Assembly (NCBI RefSeq): GCF_002843605.1 | Contig: NZ_CP025263.1 | Coordinates: 3,439,501-3,503,500 of the forward strand | From: Pseudomonas sp. S09G 359 | GTDB lineage: Bacteria; Pseudomonadota; Gammaproteobacteria; Pseudomonadales; Pseudomonadaceae | DNA length: 64,000 nucleotides | Direction of reading: 5' to 3' | Shown here: in pieces, positions 55,309-63,620 of the stretch | How the letters are laid out: every line of letters starts with the position of its first letter | Position numbering within the stretch: position 1 is the first letter of the stretch | Notes under the pieces: generated by a model | What the model was told of the DNA's origin: nothing | The model's database searches: none | Seen by the model: only the letters and a program-made list of their open reading frames with translations | Made by a program: the position numbers and the translations under genes

Positions 55309-56361
55309 GTGAAGGTTTTTATCAGCTCCGTTGTACGTGGCTTCGAGGCATATCGAGCCTCTGCCCGAAAAGCCGTAGGGCTGCTCCAGCATCAGACCAT
55401 CATGTGCGAGGATTTCGGTGCTCGACCCGACTCGTCAGAAGTCGCATGCATGACCGAGGTCGACCAGGCTGACGTGGTCATTGTGATTCTGGGGGCCGAT
55501 TTTGGCTTCAAAACTCCAAGCGGGGAGTCGGTGACCCAGCAGGAATTTCGTCGTGCGAGGGCAGGTGGGAAGAGGGTGCTTGCCTTCCTTCAGGACGTTC
55601 CGGTCGAGGGGCCGCAGGAAGCGTTCAGATGGGAGGTATCGGACTATGTCGATGGGCTGTTCCGGGCGACCTTTTGCAACGAACACGAGCTGTCAGACGC
55701 TATCGTTCAGGCGCTGCATCAGCTCAACGTGACGCGTGCCGCGATTTCAGAGCACGAGTTTGTTGAGCGCCTTCAGCAGCACCAAGGTCATGGCCAGAGG
55801 CACTGGAATAATTGGAGTCGCGATACCCGCATCGAGATAGCCTTTCTGCCTCAGCCAGAACTTTCCGGTACTCTGCGCCAAGTGCATTCCGAACACGAAA
55901 CGTTCTTCCTCAAGCTCTGCCAGGCGGGCTTGAGCTCAGTGAAGGACGGGTACAAGGATTTCAATCAGGGCGATTTAACCGGCATAGATGCGGGCACTGT
56001 GGCATGGCGTCACCATGATTCCGGAATGGCCTGGTTCACGGCTGCCCTCACAGCCCCCACATCCAACCATGACCCTTTTGCCGGCCATTACATTTCTCCT
56101 AGCCGAGTGCGAAAACTGGCCGAGGCTGCATTCGGATTGATCACGCATGGCCGAGGAGGGTGGTTCCAGCTTTCCCTGACTGACATCTCCTACACGCTTT
56201 TCCAAGAGCCGCCGACCGTCGTATCGAGCAGTCTCTCGATGCCGCATCGACAAGAGGAACACATTGTTGAACGGCAGCTGCTCATCCCAGCGTCACAAGC
56301 GGCCTATAACCGCTGGCTTGATGAAGTGCTTTTCAGGATGGGACGCAAGCTTACTGGGTAA
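55309..56361 (+). CDS. DUF4062 protein
   Basis: 350 residues from GTG 55309, seven bases after a G-rich site; ATG 55285 in the same frame lacks one. Residues 1-120 are DUF4062: VKVFISSVVRGFEAYR, MCEDFGARP, TEVDQADVVIVILGADFGF and VTQQEFRRARAGGKRVLAFLQ. This domain has a TIR-like alpha/beta form and is common on bacterial immunity proteins. The rest is not recognised. A broken copy of the same gene start lies at 28246-28400. The gene ends the OLD/UvrD-RES-ImmA run. Confidence 0.8.
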   Translation: MKVFISSVVRGFEAYRASARKAVGLLQHQTIMCEDFGARPDSSEVACMTEVDQADVVIVILGADFGFKTPSGESVTQQEFRRARAGGKRVLAFLQDVPVEGPQEAFRWEVSDYVDGLFRATFCNEHELSDAIVQALHQLNVTRAAISEHEFVERLQQHQGHGQRHWNNWSRDTRIEIAFLPQPELSGTLRQVHSEHETFFLKLCQAGLSSVKDGYKDFNQGDLTGIDAGTVAWRHHDSGMAWFTAALTAPTSNHDPFAGHYISPSRVRKLAEAAFGLITHGRGGWFQLSLTDISYTLFQEPPTVVSSSLSMPHRQEEHIVERQLLIPASQAAYNRWLDEVLFRMGRKLTG

Positions 56362-56406
56362 CCGCTGGGTGTACTCTTGGGCACCTGTGCCAGCTGCAAC
56401 TTAATC

Positions 56407-56907
56407 CTATTGTGCGAACTGAAGGGGATCCCTAGCGGGTTGTCCGAAAAAGCTGCCAAATTTGAATTCAATATGACCAGGCTGAAGCGTGGACAAGCTG
56501 GGAAATCTTGCTTGGACTTGGGCTTCCCAGTCGAGCTCACAGAAGCGCTTGTCGGGCCAAAAATTATGCAGATCTTCAGCGACCAGCGTCTTTGCAAGTT
56601 CTCGTTCAGTCGAGTCAATTAGACACCAGGCCACAAACAGCCTTTCATCCCAATTCGCAGAGCATAAGAGGTGCACGGGTGCAAAATACCCAAGGGAGAG
56701 CTGATCGATTTCGCGATCAAAACAAAACATCCCATTTATCTGATTCAAGATTGATCCTTTGGCCGTTAGGTCGACCGCATTGAAAAACCAACCAATCGCC
56801 TGGAACTTGCTAAGCTTTAGGGACTTCTTCTGCGTAGCGGAGAGTTTACTCCTGCCAAACCAGTGCCTGGCTCGCCTCTGAGGGGATGTGAGTTCTGTTT
56901 TAGTCAC
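56407..56907 (-). CDS. Unknown protein, paralogue B of a two-member family in this window
   Basis: 166 residues from GTG 56907, with GAGGAA upstream. Not recognised, but homologous to the protein at 46717-47247: SLKLSKFQAIGWFFNAVDL, MFCFDREIDQLSLGYFAPVHLLCSANWDERLFVAWCLIDSTERELAKTLVAEDLHNFWPDKRFCELDW. The basic start (SPQRRARHWFGRSKLSATQKK) is unlike that of paralogue A. The gene converges with the DUF4062 gene. The pair flanks the OLD/UvrD-RES-ImmA-DUF4062 cluster, one on either side and both leftward. Confidence 0.7.
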   Translation of the reverse strand: MTKTELTSPQRRARHWFGRSKLSATQKKSLKLSKFQAIGWFFNAVDLTAKGSILNQINGMFCFDREIDQLSLGYFAPVHLLCSANWDERLFVAWCLIDSTERELAKTLVAEDLHNFWPDKRFCELDWEAQVQARFPSLSTLQPGHIEFKFGSFFGQPARDPLQFAQ

Positions 56908-57188
56908 TTTGACTTCCTCGTTTTGTCTTATTTGTTACATGTTGCGCGTGGAGCGATAGCTGGCGCAAGAAACGCCAGGAACGCTTTGTCTTCAAATGCC
57001 CCTTTAATGAAAACTGTCGTGTTTCAAGACCTGTCGACGCTGAAAGCGAAGATGACTACGGGGCGCTGGGTCATGCTGGTGACTTCAGCCTTTGTGCCCG
57101 GTTCGGACTCCGAGAGATCGTATTTGCTGCTTGGCCAATTCTGGAGGGCCACTACTAGGTTTAACCGTGGAATTTAGCGAAAGCAGAG

Positions 57189-57449
57189 ATGGATATCGGC
57201 TCGCTCCAGCTGGACTCGATGATCAAACTTAACAAAAGCAACGCGCTGGCACTCACCCAGAAAATCCAGATGTGGTTAGGTCTAAGCTTGGAGACGATTG
57301 AACGCAAACCGGAAGCGGTGTCTCAAATCGCCCGTGTATCTAAGCTGGCCAACCAAGCCGGCGAGCGGTTTGCTGATTCGCTGATGCCCGTGCTGCGACA
57401 TCTGGTTCGCAACGCAAGCCTCACACCGGAGCATCGTTCTGAATGCTGA
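57189..57449 (+). CDS. Hypothetical 86-aa helical protein
   Basis: MDIGSLQLDSMIKLNKSNAL followed by an amphipathic helical pattern (LTQKIQMWLGLSLETIERKPEAVSQIARVSKLANQAGERFADSLMPVL). Slight phasin-like look, but too short to be sure. The ribosome site is weak. The 280 bases before it hold nothing I can name. Could be real or the end of a larger lost gene. Confidence 0.45.
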   Translation: MDIGSLQLDSMIKLNKSNALALTQKIQMWLGLSLETIERKPEAVSQIARVSKLANQAGERFADSLMPVLRHLVRNASLTPEHRSEC

Positions 57450-57563
57450 CACAATGTCTACCCGGGATGATTACGTTGAGAGTACGTTCATTACTTATCA
57501 TGCTTGGCACGAATCTAACTATATTCAGCCGAAGGGCCATGCACGATAATGCCGAACCTCGCA

Positions 57564-59144
57564 TTAGTTAATATATTTATTCAAACGACCAAACGGATTT
57601 GAGCGCAATACTCCTGTCTGTACCAAATCAACAAAGCAAGAATTACACCAGCTCACAATCATACCAGCACGAGGAACATTATTATCTTTGCCGGGACGAA
57701 GTATGAGATACGGCCGCCATAGAATGCATGATCGAGAATATATCCTCGCGCTGGCCCATTGGGCCGGTGGGCTCAAGCAATGTTGGTAAAACGATTCGGC
57801 ATCTGATGCATCTAGATCTGCAGGACTCTTACCAGCTACTAGAACAGACCACAGGGTCAGCTTTTCGAATGCTCGAAGTTTCAGGTAGTTCGGCCTGGCG
57901 TCAACTAAAGAGCAAAACAAAGATGCTCCCGCCGTACAAAGCTCCTTGCAAATAGCGGGATTGAAAAGGGCCAACAAAAATATTATAACATTTTTAGGTA
58001 GCGGTTTTATGGCATTCTTTTTAACAAGATACAACGGGACTGGTATGGCGGATGCATCAAGCTCATTATTCAGCGACCGCTGATAGAAATGATCGATAGC
58101 AGAAAAAGACAATTGCTTGTTTGTTAGCCTTATCAGATGCTTTTTTCTCCTGCCTTTGCTATCTATCTGGACTTGCCCTGACGAGTCACGGCATCGGACG
58201 CACCCTTTCTGGGAGAGCTTTAAAAGCCTAGTCGGAGATAAACCATCGGTATCAAAACTCGGAATATAGGCCGAGGAGTAATTTATAGCTCGACGATGGA
58301 ACAGCGGATGAACTTCATCAGATGAGGGGTAGGGCGGCAACTTAGAAATATTTCTCCACCTAAAAAAATATTCAAGATAATCCTCAGGCACTTCACCTAA
58401 GATAGACCCTTGCGGCGTGACGACTTTAAACCTTGCATTGTTTTTGTCTGAAAAATCAAAGCAATCCATGGTAAGACAGTCAGCACATTCCTTTAAGGGA
58501 ATCTTTAGATAAAACGAAGTGGCGAACAGGAATAAACCAAGCTCTAAACCTGCCTTGCCGTCCGTTTTTTGTTTGAGTTTCCCCAGATATTGGTCGCACA
58601 AAAACTCGGTTTCATTACAGCGACATGTATCGACTCGAAGTGTTTTAGGGTGGCTACGAGAGCAATGTACTAGACCAATTGATTCAGAGTTCAACTCAAA
58701 AAATCGATTGATCACGCGCCGAACACCATCCGAGCGTAAGGGGGTGTGAAATGGGTGCCATTTCGGGTTGGCTTTTAGAACAGAATCTTTTTTTACAAAC
58801 CTATTTGTAAGCTTGGATATCCATGAATTAGGAGGACTGATGCAGAAATCCAAAAAGCTTTGGACATCTTTGTTAGTTATCTCCGTAAGAGGCTTCATTA
58901 CGACAATGAAACTCCAGAGCAAAAACTTTTCTAATACCGCTAATTTCCAACGAGTATGGCCAGGTGAAGCTCTTATAGAATTTCCGCAATCTGCCATCAA
59001 GGTATAGCTTTCTTGAGCCCGCAAAACCGCCGGAAGACTCTGGAGGTAAGCGTCCACCAGCTCTTTTTCCACACAAGATCGTGCGCCTGCACCAAGCGCA
59101 GGCGAGTCAGGGTGCGTCAGTAATGGATGAAACCTCAGACCCAT
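57564..59144 (-). CDS. Recombinase-like protein with duplicated core-binding-like domains
   Basis: 526 residues from ATG 59144, clearly AT-rich. Residues about 65-155 (LAVLEKFLLWSFIVVMKPLTEITNKDVQSFLDFCISPPNSWISKLTNRF...WHPFHTPLRS) resemble the SAM-like core-binding domain of tyrosine integrases. A second copy lies near the C-terminus (LRAFEKLTLWSVLVAGKSPADLDASDAESFYQHCLSPPAQWASARIYSRSCILWRPYLI). The middle (FLFATSFYLKIPLKECADCLTMDCFDF...VVTPQGSILGEVPEDYLEYFFRW) recalls an integrase catalytic fold but lacks R, HxxR and a clear tyrosine. It may be a dead or accessory recombinase. Repeats CCGATTAA lie just upstream. Confidence 0.65.
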   Translation of the reverse strand: MGLRFHPLLTHPDSPALGAGARSCVEKELVDAYLQSLPAVLRAQESYTLMADCGNSIRASPGHTRWKLAVLEKFLLWSFIVVMKPLTEITNKDVQSFLDFCISPPNSWISKLTNRFVKKDSVLKANPKWHPFHTPLRSDGVRRVINRFFELNSESIGLVHCSRSHPKTLRVDTCRCNETEFLCDQYLGKLKQKTDGKAGLELGLFLFATSFYLKIPLKECADCLTMDCFDFSDKNNARFKVVTPQGSILGEVPEDYLEYFFRWRNISKLPPYPSSDEVHPLFHRRAINYSSAYIPSFDTDGLSPTRLLKLSQKGCVRCRDSSGQVQIDSKGRRKKHLIRLTNKQLSFSAIDHFYQRSLNNELDASAIPVPLYLVKKNAIKPLPKNVIIFLLALFNPAICKELCTAGASLFCSLVDARPNYLKLRAFEKLTLWSVLVAGKSPADLDASDAESFYQHCLSPPAQWASARIYSRSCILWRPYLILRPGKDNNVPRAGMIVSWCNSCFVDLVQTGVLRSNPFGRLNKYIN

Positions 59145-59864
59145 CGGTACGTCCCAAATGTGGCCAAGCTATCGCGACAGGCTGACAGCCTTGTGCCTTA
59201 GAGATCCCAAAGTACGAAATTTATACAGTGGATCCTATGAAAGCAACCATCTGAGCTGCACAAATCGCACGTGGGATTTTTTTGTCCGATTAACTTTAGT
59301 CAACGGCCCGGGGCGTAGGAATGGCCTGTGATTGTGTTCTGAAAGTAATCTGCCAAAAAACAAAGCGTTCCGTCAGTTCTGGGATGGCTGGATTCTGTTT
59401 TCCAGTTAACTTTCGCCGGGCAGTGCTTAGGGGACAAATTTGTTCGCTGTCATCGGATACCAGAAATCAAGGGCTTGCGGCGGGCTGTTCCCGATTAAGG
59501 ACTGAGCTATAAGAAGCTGGTAACTTGAGATAGTACGTCAGTTGTACGACCTAAGTGATTGCTGTGCAGAGCTTTCCGATTAACTAGCTCACGTTTCCGA
59601 TTAAGTAGTGGGGGTCACATGGTTTCTGAGATCTATAGAACCCTGGGATGAAAACGGGTGAGGACGCTAGCGTAGGCTAATACATGATTTAACATAATAT
59701 ACATTATGCGTAACTAAATATGCGCGGCACAGGTGGGGGTGATCCGCTTTTGAGCCAGAGCTTCGCCTGCCAGCGGCTGCAACAATTCCCCCATTCGTCT
59801 TCTTGCAGACACATACCCACTGCGGCAATCTGCTAGGTTCAATCATGATGGAACCTGATCTGTG
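59145..59864. other. 720-base region with dispersed CCGATTAA repeats
   Basis: CCGATTAA occurs at 59286, 59491, 59576 and 59597, and a variant CCAGTTAA at 59402. The last two are direct repeats 21 bases apart. A small palindrome CATAAT-ATAC-ATTATG lies at 59693-59708. No gene. It separates the recombinase-like gene from a divergent unknown gene and could be its binding or attachment region. Confidence 0.6.
59571..59604. repeat. Direct repeat TTTCCGATTAA, two copies 21 bp apart
   Basis: The 11-base unit occurs at 59573-59583 (with C before the first T run) and 59594-59604, two helix turns apart, in the same orientation. Two further copies of the core lie at 59286 and 59491. Spacing and location upstream of a recombinase-like gene suggest protein-binding sites. 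Confidence 0.55.
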
Positions 59865-60419
59865 ATGTTACCCGTACCAATCAACGACCCAAACCTGCAA
59901 ACATTCATCGACCGATTGATGGCCGACAAGCTGGTCGCTTGCTCATCGCCGCTTAACGCTCCGTTACCGGGTGACGGCGTTCATTTTGCGGTGAACAAGA
60001 TCAAGGTCAAAGGATACGAACCCTTGCGGTGTCACCACAATTGCCGGGTACACAAACTCCGTCATCAAGGTAATGTCATCTACGGCTGGAACCTCTATTC
60101 CGGGGTCATCGAAGGAAACCATGTTTACGTAGCCCAGCATCACGCTATTTGGGAAAATAATGGTCAATTCGCTGACGTTACTCCTGAATACGATGAACAG
60201 ATCCGCCACGTGCAGAGCTTCACGTTTCTACCCGATAATCGTGTGCCGATCGGTCATATCGTTACGTTCAAAATTCCATCGTTGTTCATATATTGTGCCG
60301 GTATGTATTGCTGGGCTTCCGGCCTTAGTGATGACAGCAGGTTCTCTAAGGACTATTTTGAAACCATTGCGACGAGTTCAGATTTCGCCATCCAAGCGTT
60401 GAACCTCTCCTCTCGCTGA
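59865..60419 (+). CDS. Unknown protein with His/Cys-rich centre
   Basis: 184 residues from ATG 59865 (GTG 59862 also possible). Not recognised. The centre reads GYEPLRCHHNCRVHKLRHQGNVIYGWNLYSGVIEGNHVYVAQHHAIWENNGQFADVTPEYD, with a C-H-H-x-C-x2-H cluster that might bind metal and an acidic end. No membrane helix or signal. The last third (GMYCWASGLSDDSRFSKDYFET) looks folded. It is followed by an AT-rich hairpin. It stands at the border between accessory DNA and the backbone to the right. Confidence 0.7.
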   Translation: MLPVPINDPNLQTFIDRLMADKLVACSSPLNAPLPGDGVHFAVNKIKVKGYEPLRCHHNCRVHKLRHQGNVIYGWNLYSGVIEGNHVYVAQHHAIWENNGQFADVTPEYDEQIRHVQSFTFLPDNRVPIGHIVTFKIPSLFIYCAGMYCWASGLSDDSRFSKDYFETIATSSDFAIQALNLSSR

Positions 60420-60439
60420 CACTGATAGGGCCTGATTAT

Positions 60440-60473
60440 TTAACTCAACTAAATGACTATTTAGTTGAGTTAA
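60440..60473. terminator. AT-rich hairpin between convergent genes
   Basis: TTAACTCAACTAAAT and its exact complement ATTTAGTTGAGTTAA flank a GACT loop, a perfect 15-bp stem. It sits between convergent genes ending at 60419 and 60491, so it can terminate in both directions. It is unusually AT-rich and long for a terminator, so an attachment or binding site is an alternative. Confidence 0.55.
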
Positions 60474-60490
60474 TTCAATAGGTTACGAAT

Positions 60491-62104
60491 TCAGAGCTCA
60501 AAACGCCCCACCGACTGCGACAGCTTGCCGGCCAAACCGGACAGTTCGTCGGTGGTCGAGGCAGTCTGCCCTATCACCCGGCTGTTGTTTTCCGACATGC
60601 CCGCGATCATCTCCACTTGATGGGCGATTTCATTGCTGGCCAGGCTCTGTTCCCCGATGGTGCGCGAAATGTCATTCACCAACTCGGTGGTATTCAACGT
60701 GGCCTGCAGAATTTCACGGATGGCCCGCTCGACCTCTGCAGTCACCGCCATGCCCTTGTCCACCTGAGCCACGCCCTCCTCCATGCTGGTCACGGCTTCG
60801 CGGGTGTTTTGCTGGATACGCCCGACCATGCTGGCAATTTCCTGGGTCGAGGCACTGGTGCGCCCCGCCAGGCTGCGCACTTCATCGGCGACCACCGCAA
60901 AGCCGCGGCCCTGCTCGCCGGCTCGGGCGGCTTCAATCGCGGCGTTCAAAGCCAGCAGGTTGGTCTGGTCGGCGATGCCTTTAATCACCTGGATAATGCT
61001 GTAGATCGCCTCGGACTCCTTGTCCAACGTGCGAATCACCAGGGCAGATTGTTGCGCTGAACGGGCAATGCCATCCATGTCCTTGACCACCTGGTGAATC
61101 ACCCGACCACCCTCCTTGGCCAGGGTTTCAGCCTGATTGGCGCTATCCAGCGCGCGCCCTGCATGCCGGGTGATTTCCTCGATACTGGCGGTCATTTCAC
61201 TGGCGGCCGCCGCCATGGTGCTGGCAGCAGCGCTTTGCTGCTGGCTGCTGCCGGCAACTTCATGGCAGCCATGGCTCAGTTGCTCGCTCATGCTGTTGAC
61301 GCCATGGGCATTGCCGCGCACCACTTCGATCATGCCGCGCAGATCTCGCTGCATCGTGGCCAGGCTGCGGATCAGTGCGCCCGCTTCGTCGTTGCGCTTG
61401 GGTTCGACAATCGGCTCGCTCAAGTTGCCCCGAGCAATGCTCGCGGCAATGCGGCTGGCCGTTTGCAGCGGGCCCATGATGCTCAGGATCACCCAGCGGC
61501 CCTGGGCCAACAGCAGCAACAGGCTGGCGATCAATACCGCGCCGAGGGTCAGGTTGGCGGTACTGATGGTCTGCCGCGTTCCCGCGCTGGTCTGTTGGGT
61601 GTTGGCTTCAATCAGCTCACTCAAGGCCGCCATCTGGTCTTCCAGCGTGCTGAAAGCCTTGTTGAACGTATCCAGTTCGCCGCGCGCGGCCTCGGGGTTG
61701 TCCAAGGCCAGTGCAACGATGCGCTCGCCGGCGCTGACGTAGGTATCGAGGCTGGGCTTGATTTTTTCCAGGCTGGCCTTGAGCGTGTCGTCCAGCGGCA
61801 GCGTGAGATTGTCGCCGAGCACCTGACGAAAATGCTCGGCATGCTCCTTGAGCGAGCCGCTGACCTCAGCCTTGGTGCTGGTGCTTTTACCCAGGCCCAC
61901 CAACATCGCCGACAACACATCGGCGCGCAGCGCGTCGTGCATCATGTCGGCCTCCATGTGGTTGCGCAGCACCGTCATGCTCACCTCATTGGCCTGCACG
62001 GCGTCGCCCATTCGCGTGTTGCCCAGGTACCCGGCCAGGCTCATGACCAGCGAAGCGAGCAGCCCGGTCGCAATCAACAGTATCAAGCGTAATCTGATCG
62101 TCAT
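60491..62104 (-). CDS. Methyl-accepting chemotaxis protein
   Basis: 537 residues from ATG 62104 with GGGGAT upstream; the frame opens further to 62152 without a site. TM1 is about residues 5-27, a periplasmic four-helix ligand domain follows (SGSLKEHAEHFRQVLGDNLTLPLDD...), then TM2 near 190-210 and a HAMP region (LQTASRIAASIARGNLSEPI). The cytoplasmic hairpin has the conserved tip DQTNLLALNAAIEAARAGEQGRGFAVVADEVRSLAGRT. It sends ligand signals to CheA/CheW. The ligand is unknown. GC-rich, backbone-like sequence. Confidence 0.93.
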   Translation of the reverse strand: MTIRLRLILLIATGLLASLVMSLAGYLGNTRMGDAVQANEVSMTVLRNHMEADMMHDALRADVLSAMLVGLGKSTSTKAEVSGSLKEHAEHFRQVLGDNLTLPLDDTLKASLEKIKPSLDTYVSAGERIVALALDNPEAARGELDTFNKAFSTLEDQMAALSELIEANTQQTSAGTRQTISTANLTLGAVLIASLLLLLAQGRWVILSIMGPLQTASRIAASIARGNLSEPIVEPKRNDEAGALIRSLATMQRDLRGMIEVVRGNAHGVNSMSEQLSHGCHEVAGSSQQQSAAASTMAAAASEMTASIEEITRHAGRALDSANQAETLAKEGGRVIHQVVKDMDGIARSAQQSALVIRTLDKESEAIYSIIQVIKGIADQTNLLALNAAIEAARAGEQGRGFAVVADEVRSLAGRTSASTQEIASMVGRIQQNTREAVTSMEEGVAQVDKGMAVTAEVERAIREILQATLNTTELVNDISRTIGEQSLASNEIAHQVEMIAGMSENNSRVIGQTASTTDELSGLAGKLSQSVGRFEL

Positions 62105-62266
62105 GCTGGCATCCCCGTACCTCGACCGCCGGCTGGGACCCCAACCGCTCACGCGTCGCTGGTAATGTTATCGGCAAGAGTTCGAAGTTAGTGAAGCCTA
62201 AGTTTGCGGATCTGCGTGTTTCCCTTAAGCTGACCGGCCTCTGCGCTGCCCGGAACTGCTCCCCCC

Positions 62267-63484
62267 ATGTCTAGTAGGTCTAGAAGTATTGCCCACCTGG
62301 CCCTGTTGCTCGGGTTGATCACTGCCGTCGGCCCGTTTGCCATCGACATCTACCTGCCCGCGCTGCCAACCCTGGGTGCCAGCCTGCACGCCTCGCCGGC
62401 GGCGGTGCAGATGAGCCTCACGGTGTTTTTCATGATCATCGGGGTGTGCCAGCTGTTCTACGGGCCGCTCAGTGATGTGTTCGGGCGCAAGCCGCCGATC
62501 TACGCCGGGTTGGTGATCTTTGCCATCGGCAGCATCGGCTGCGCGTTGGCGCCGACCATTGAGGTGTTGATCGCCTTTCGCGCCGTGCAGGCCTTTGGTG
62601 CGTGCGCAGGCATGGTCATCCCCCGGGCGATCGTGCGCGACCTGTACACCGGCCACGAAGCAGCACGGTTGATGGCCTTGCTGATGCTGGTAATGAGCGT
62701 GTCGCCCATTCTGGCGCCGCTGGCCGGCAGCCTGGTGATCTCGCTGTGGAGCTGGCGCGAAGTGTTTGCGGTGCTCGCGGTGGTCGCCGTGCTGTGCCTG
62801 GTGATGACCATCGTCCAATTGCCCGAAACCCACCCGGCCGAGCGTCGCCTGGGCAAGACCCTGGGCAATGCGTTCAGCAGCTATGGCGCGCTGTTGCGTG
62901 ACCCGGTGTTTATCGGGTTATCGGTGGTGTGCGGGTTTGGCCTGGCGACATTTTTTGTGTTCATCGGCAGCGCGCCGTTCGTATACATCGAGTACTTCGG
63001 CCTGACGCCGACCCAATTCAGCCTGTGCTTCGCGCTGAACGCCGCATCGTTTTTCGCCATGAGCCAACTGACGGCACGCCTCAGTGCGCGCTTTGGCCTG
63101 GCGCCGCTGATTCGCTGGTCAGTGGTGGCGGTTGCCGCAGTCATGGCGTTGCTGGCGGTCACCACGCTGTGGGTCGACAGCCTGGTGGTGATGATGACGC
63201 TGCTGTTTATCGGCTTCGGCTTCCTGGGCCTGCTGTTGCCGGCGGCCGGTGTGTTGTCCCTGGAGGATCACGGCGCGGTGGCCGGCTCTGCCTCGGCGCT
63301 GCTGGGCGCAATTCAGATGATCACGGCGGCGGTATCCATGAGCCTGGTCGGGGTGTTTGCCGACCACACGCCGGCGCCGATGTTGATCGGCATCGCGCTG
63401 TGTGCGCTCGCAGCAATGCTCACGGTGCTATGGACATTGCGCCGCCTGCCGGCGCACTTGGCGAGCGCACCGCCCTCGTCCTGA
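62267..63484 (+). CDS. Bcr/CflA-family multidrug efflux MFS transporter
   Basis: 405 residues, 12 membrane helices. It carries the Bcr/CflA markers: LGLITAVGPFAIDIYLPALPTLGASLHASPAAVQMSLTVFFM at the start, FYGPLSDVFGRKPPIYAGL (motif A) and FGACAGMVIPRAIVRDLYTGHEAARLMALLMLVMSVSPILAPLAGSL in helices 4-5. Exports small toxic compounds driven by protons. Start ATG 62267; upstream is divergent to the chemotaxis receptor, with a shared 162-base promoter region. Typical backbone gene, GC-rich. Confidence 0.92.
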   Translation: MSSRSRSIAHLALLLGLITAVGPFAIDIYLPALPTLGASLHASPAAVQMSLTVFFMIIGVCQLFYGPLSDVFGRKPPIYAGLVIFAIGSIGCALAPTIEVLIAFRAVQAFGACAGMVIPRAIVRDLYTGHEAARLMALLMLVMSVSPILAPLAGSLVISLWSWREVFAVLAVVAVLCLVMTIVQLPETHPAERRLGKTLGNAFSSYGALLRDPVFIGLSVVCGFGLATFFVFIGSAPFVYIEYFGLTPTQFSLCFALNAASFFAMSQLTARLSARFGLAPLIRWSVVAVAAVMALLAVTTLWVDSLVVMMTLLFIGFGFLGLLLPAAGVLSLEDHGAVAGSASALLGAIQMITAAVSMSLVGVFADHTPAPMLIGIALCALAAMLTVLWTLRRLPAHLASAPPSS

Positions 63485-63620
63485 TCGCTATTGCAAGCGC
63501 CCGTCGTGGCCGTTGGCTCAGCGCCAACCATTCGTCGGGCGTCACCGGTATCCATTACAACTATCGCCAAGCCCATCCTTACTAAACCCATAGCGTCCTT
63601 GGAACCCTATGGAGATTGAA

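Noticed and set aside
61094..62092. 332-codon rightward ORF opposite the chemotaxis receptor
   Set aside because: It is the antisense shadow of a well-defined MCP in GC-rich DNA; the composition (His, Gln, Gly-rich) is typical of a shadow frame.
62225..62833. 202-codon leftward ORF opposite the Bcr/CflA gene
   Set aside because: Highly repetitive His/Gln/Asp composition, antisense to a clear transporter; no start signal.
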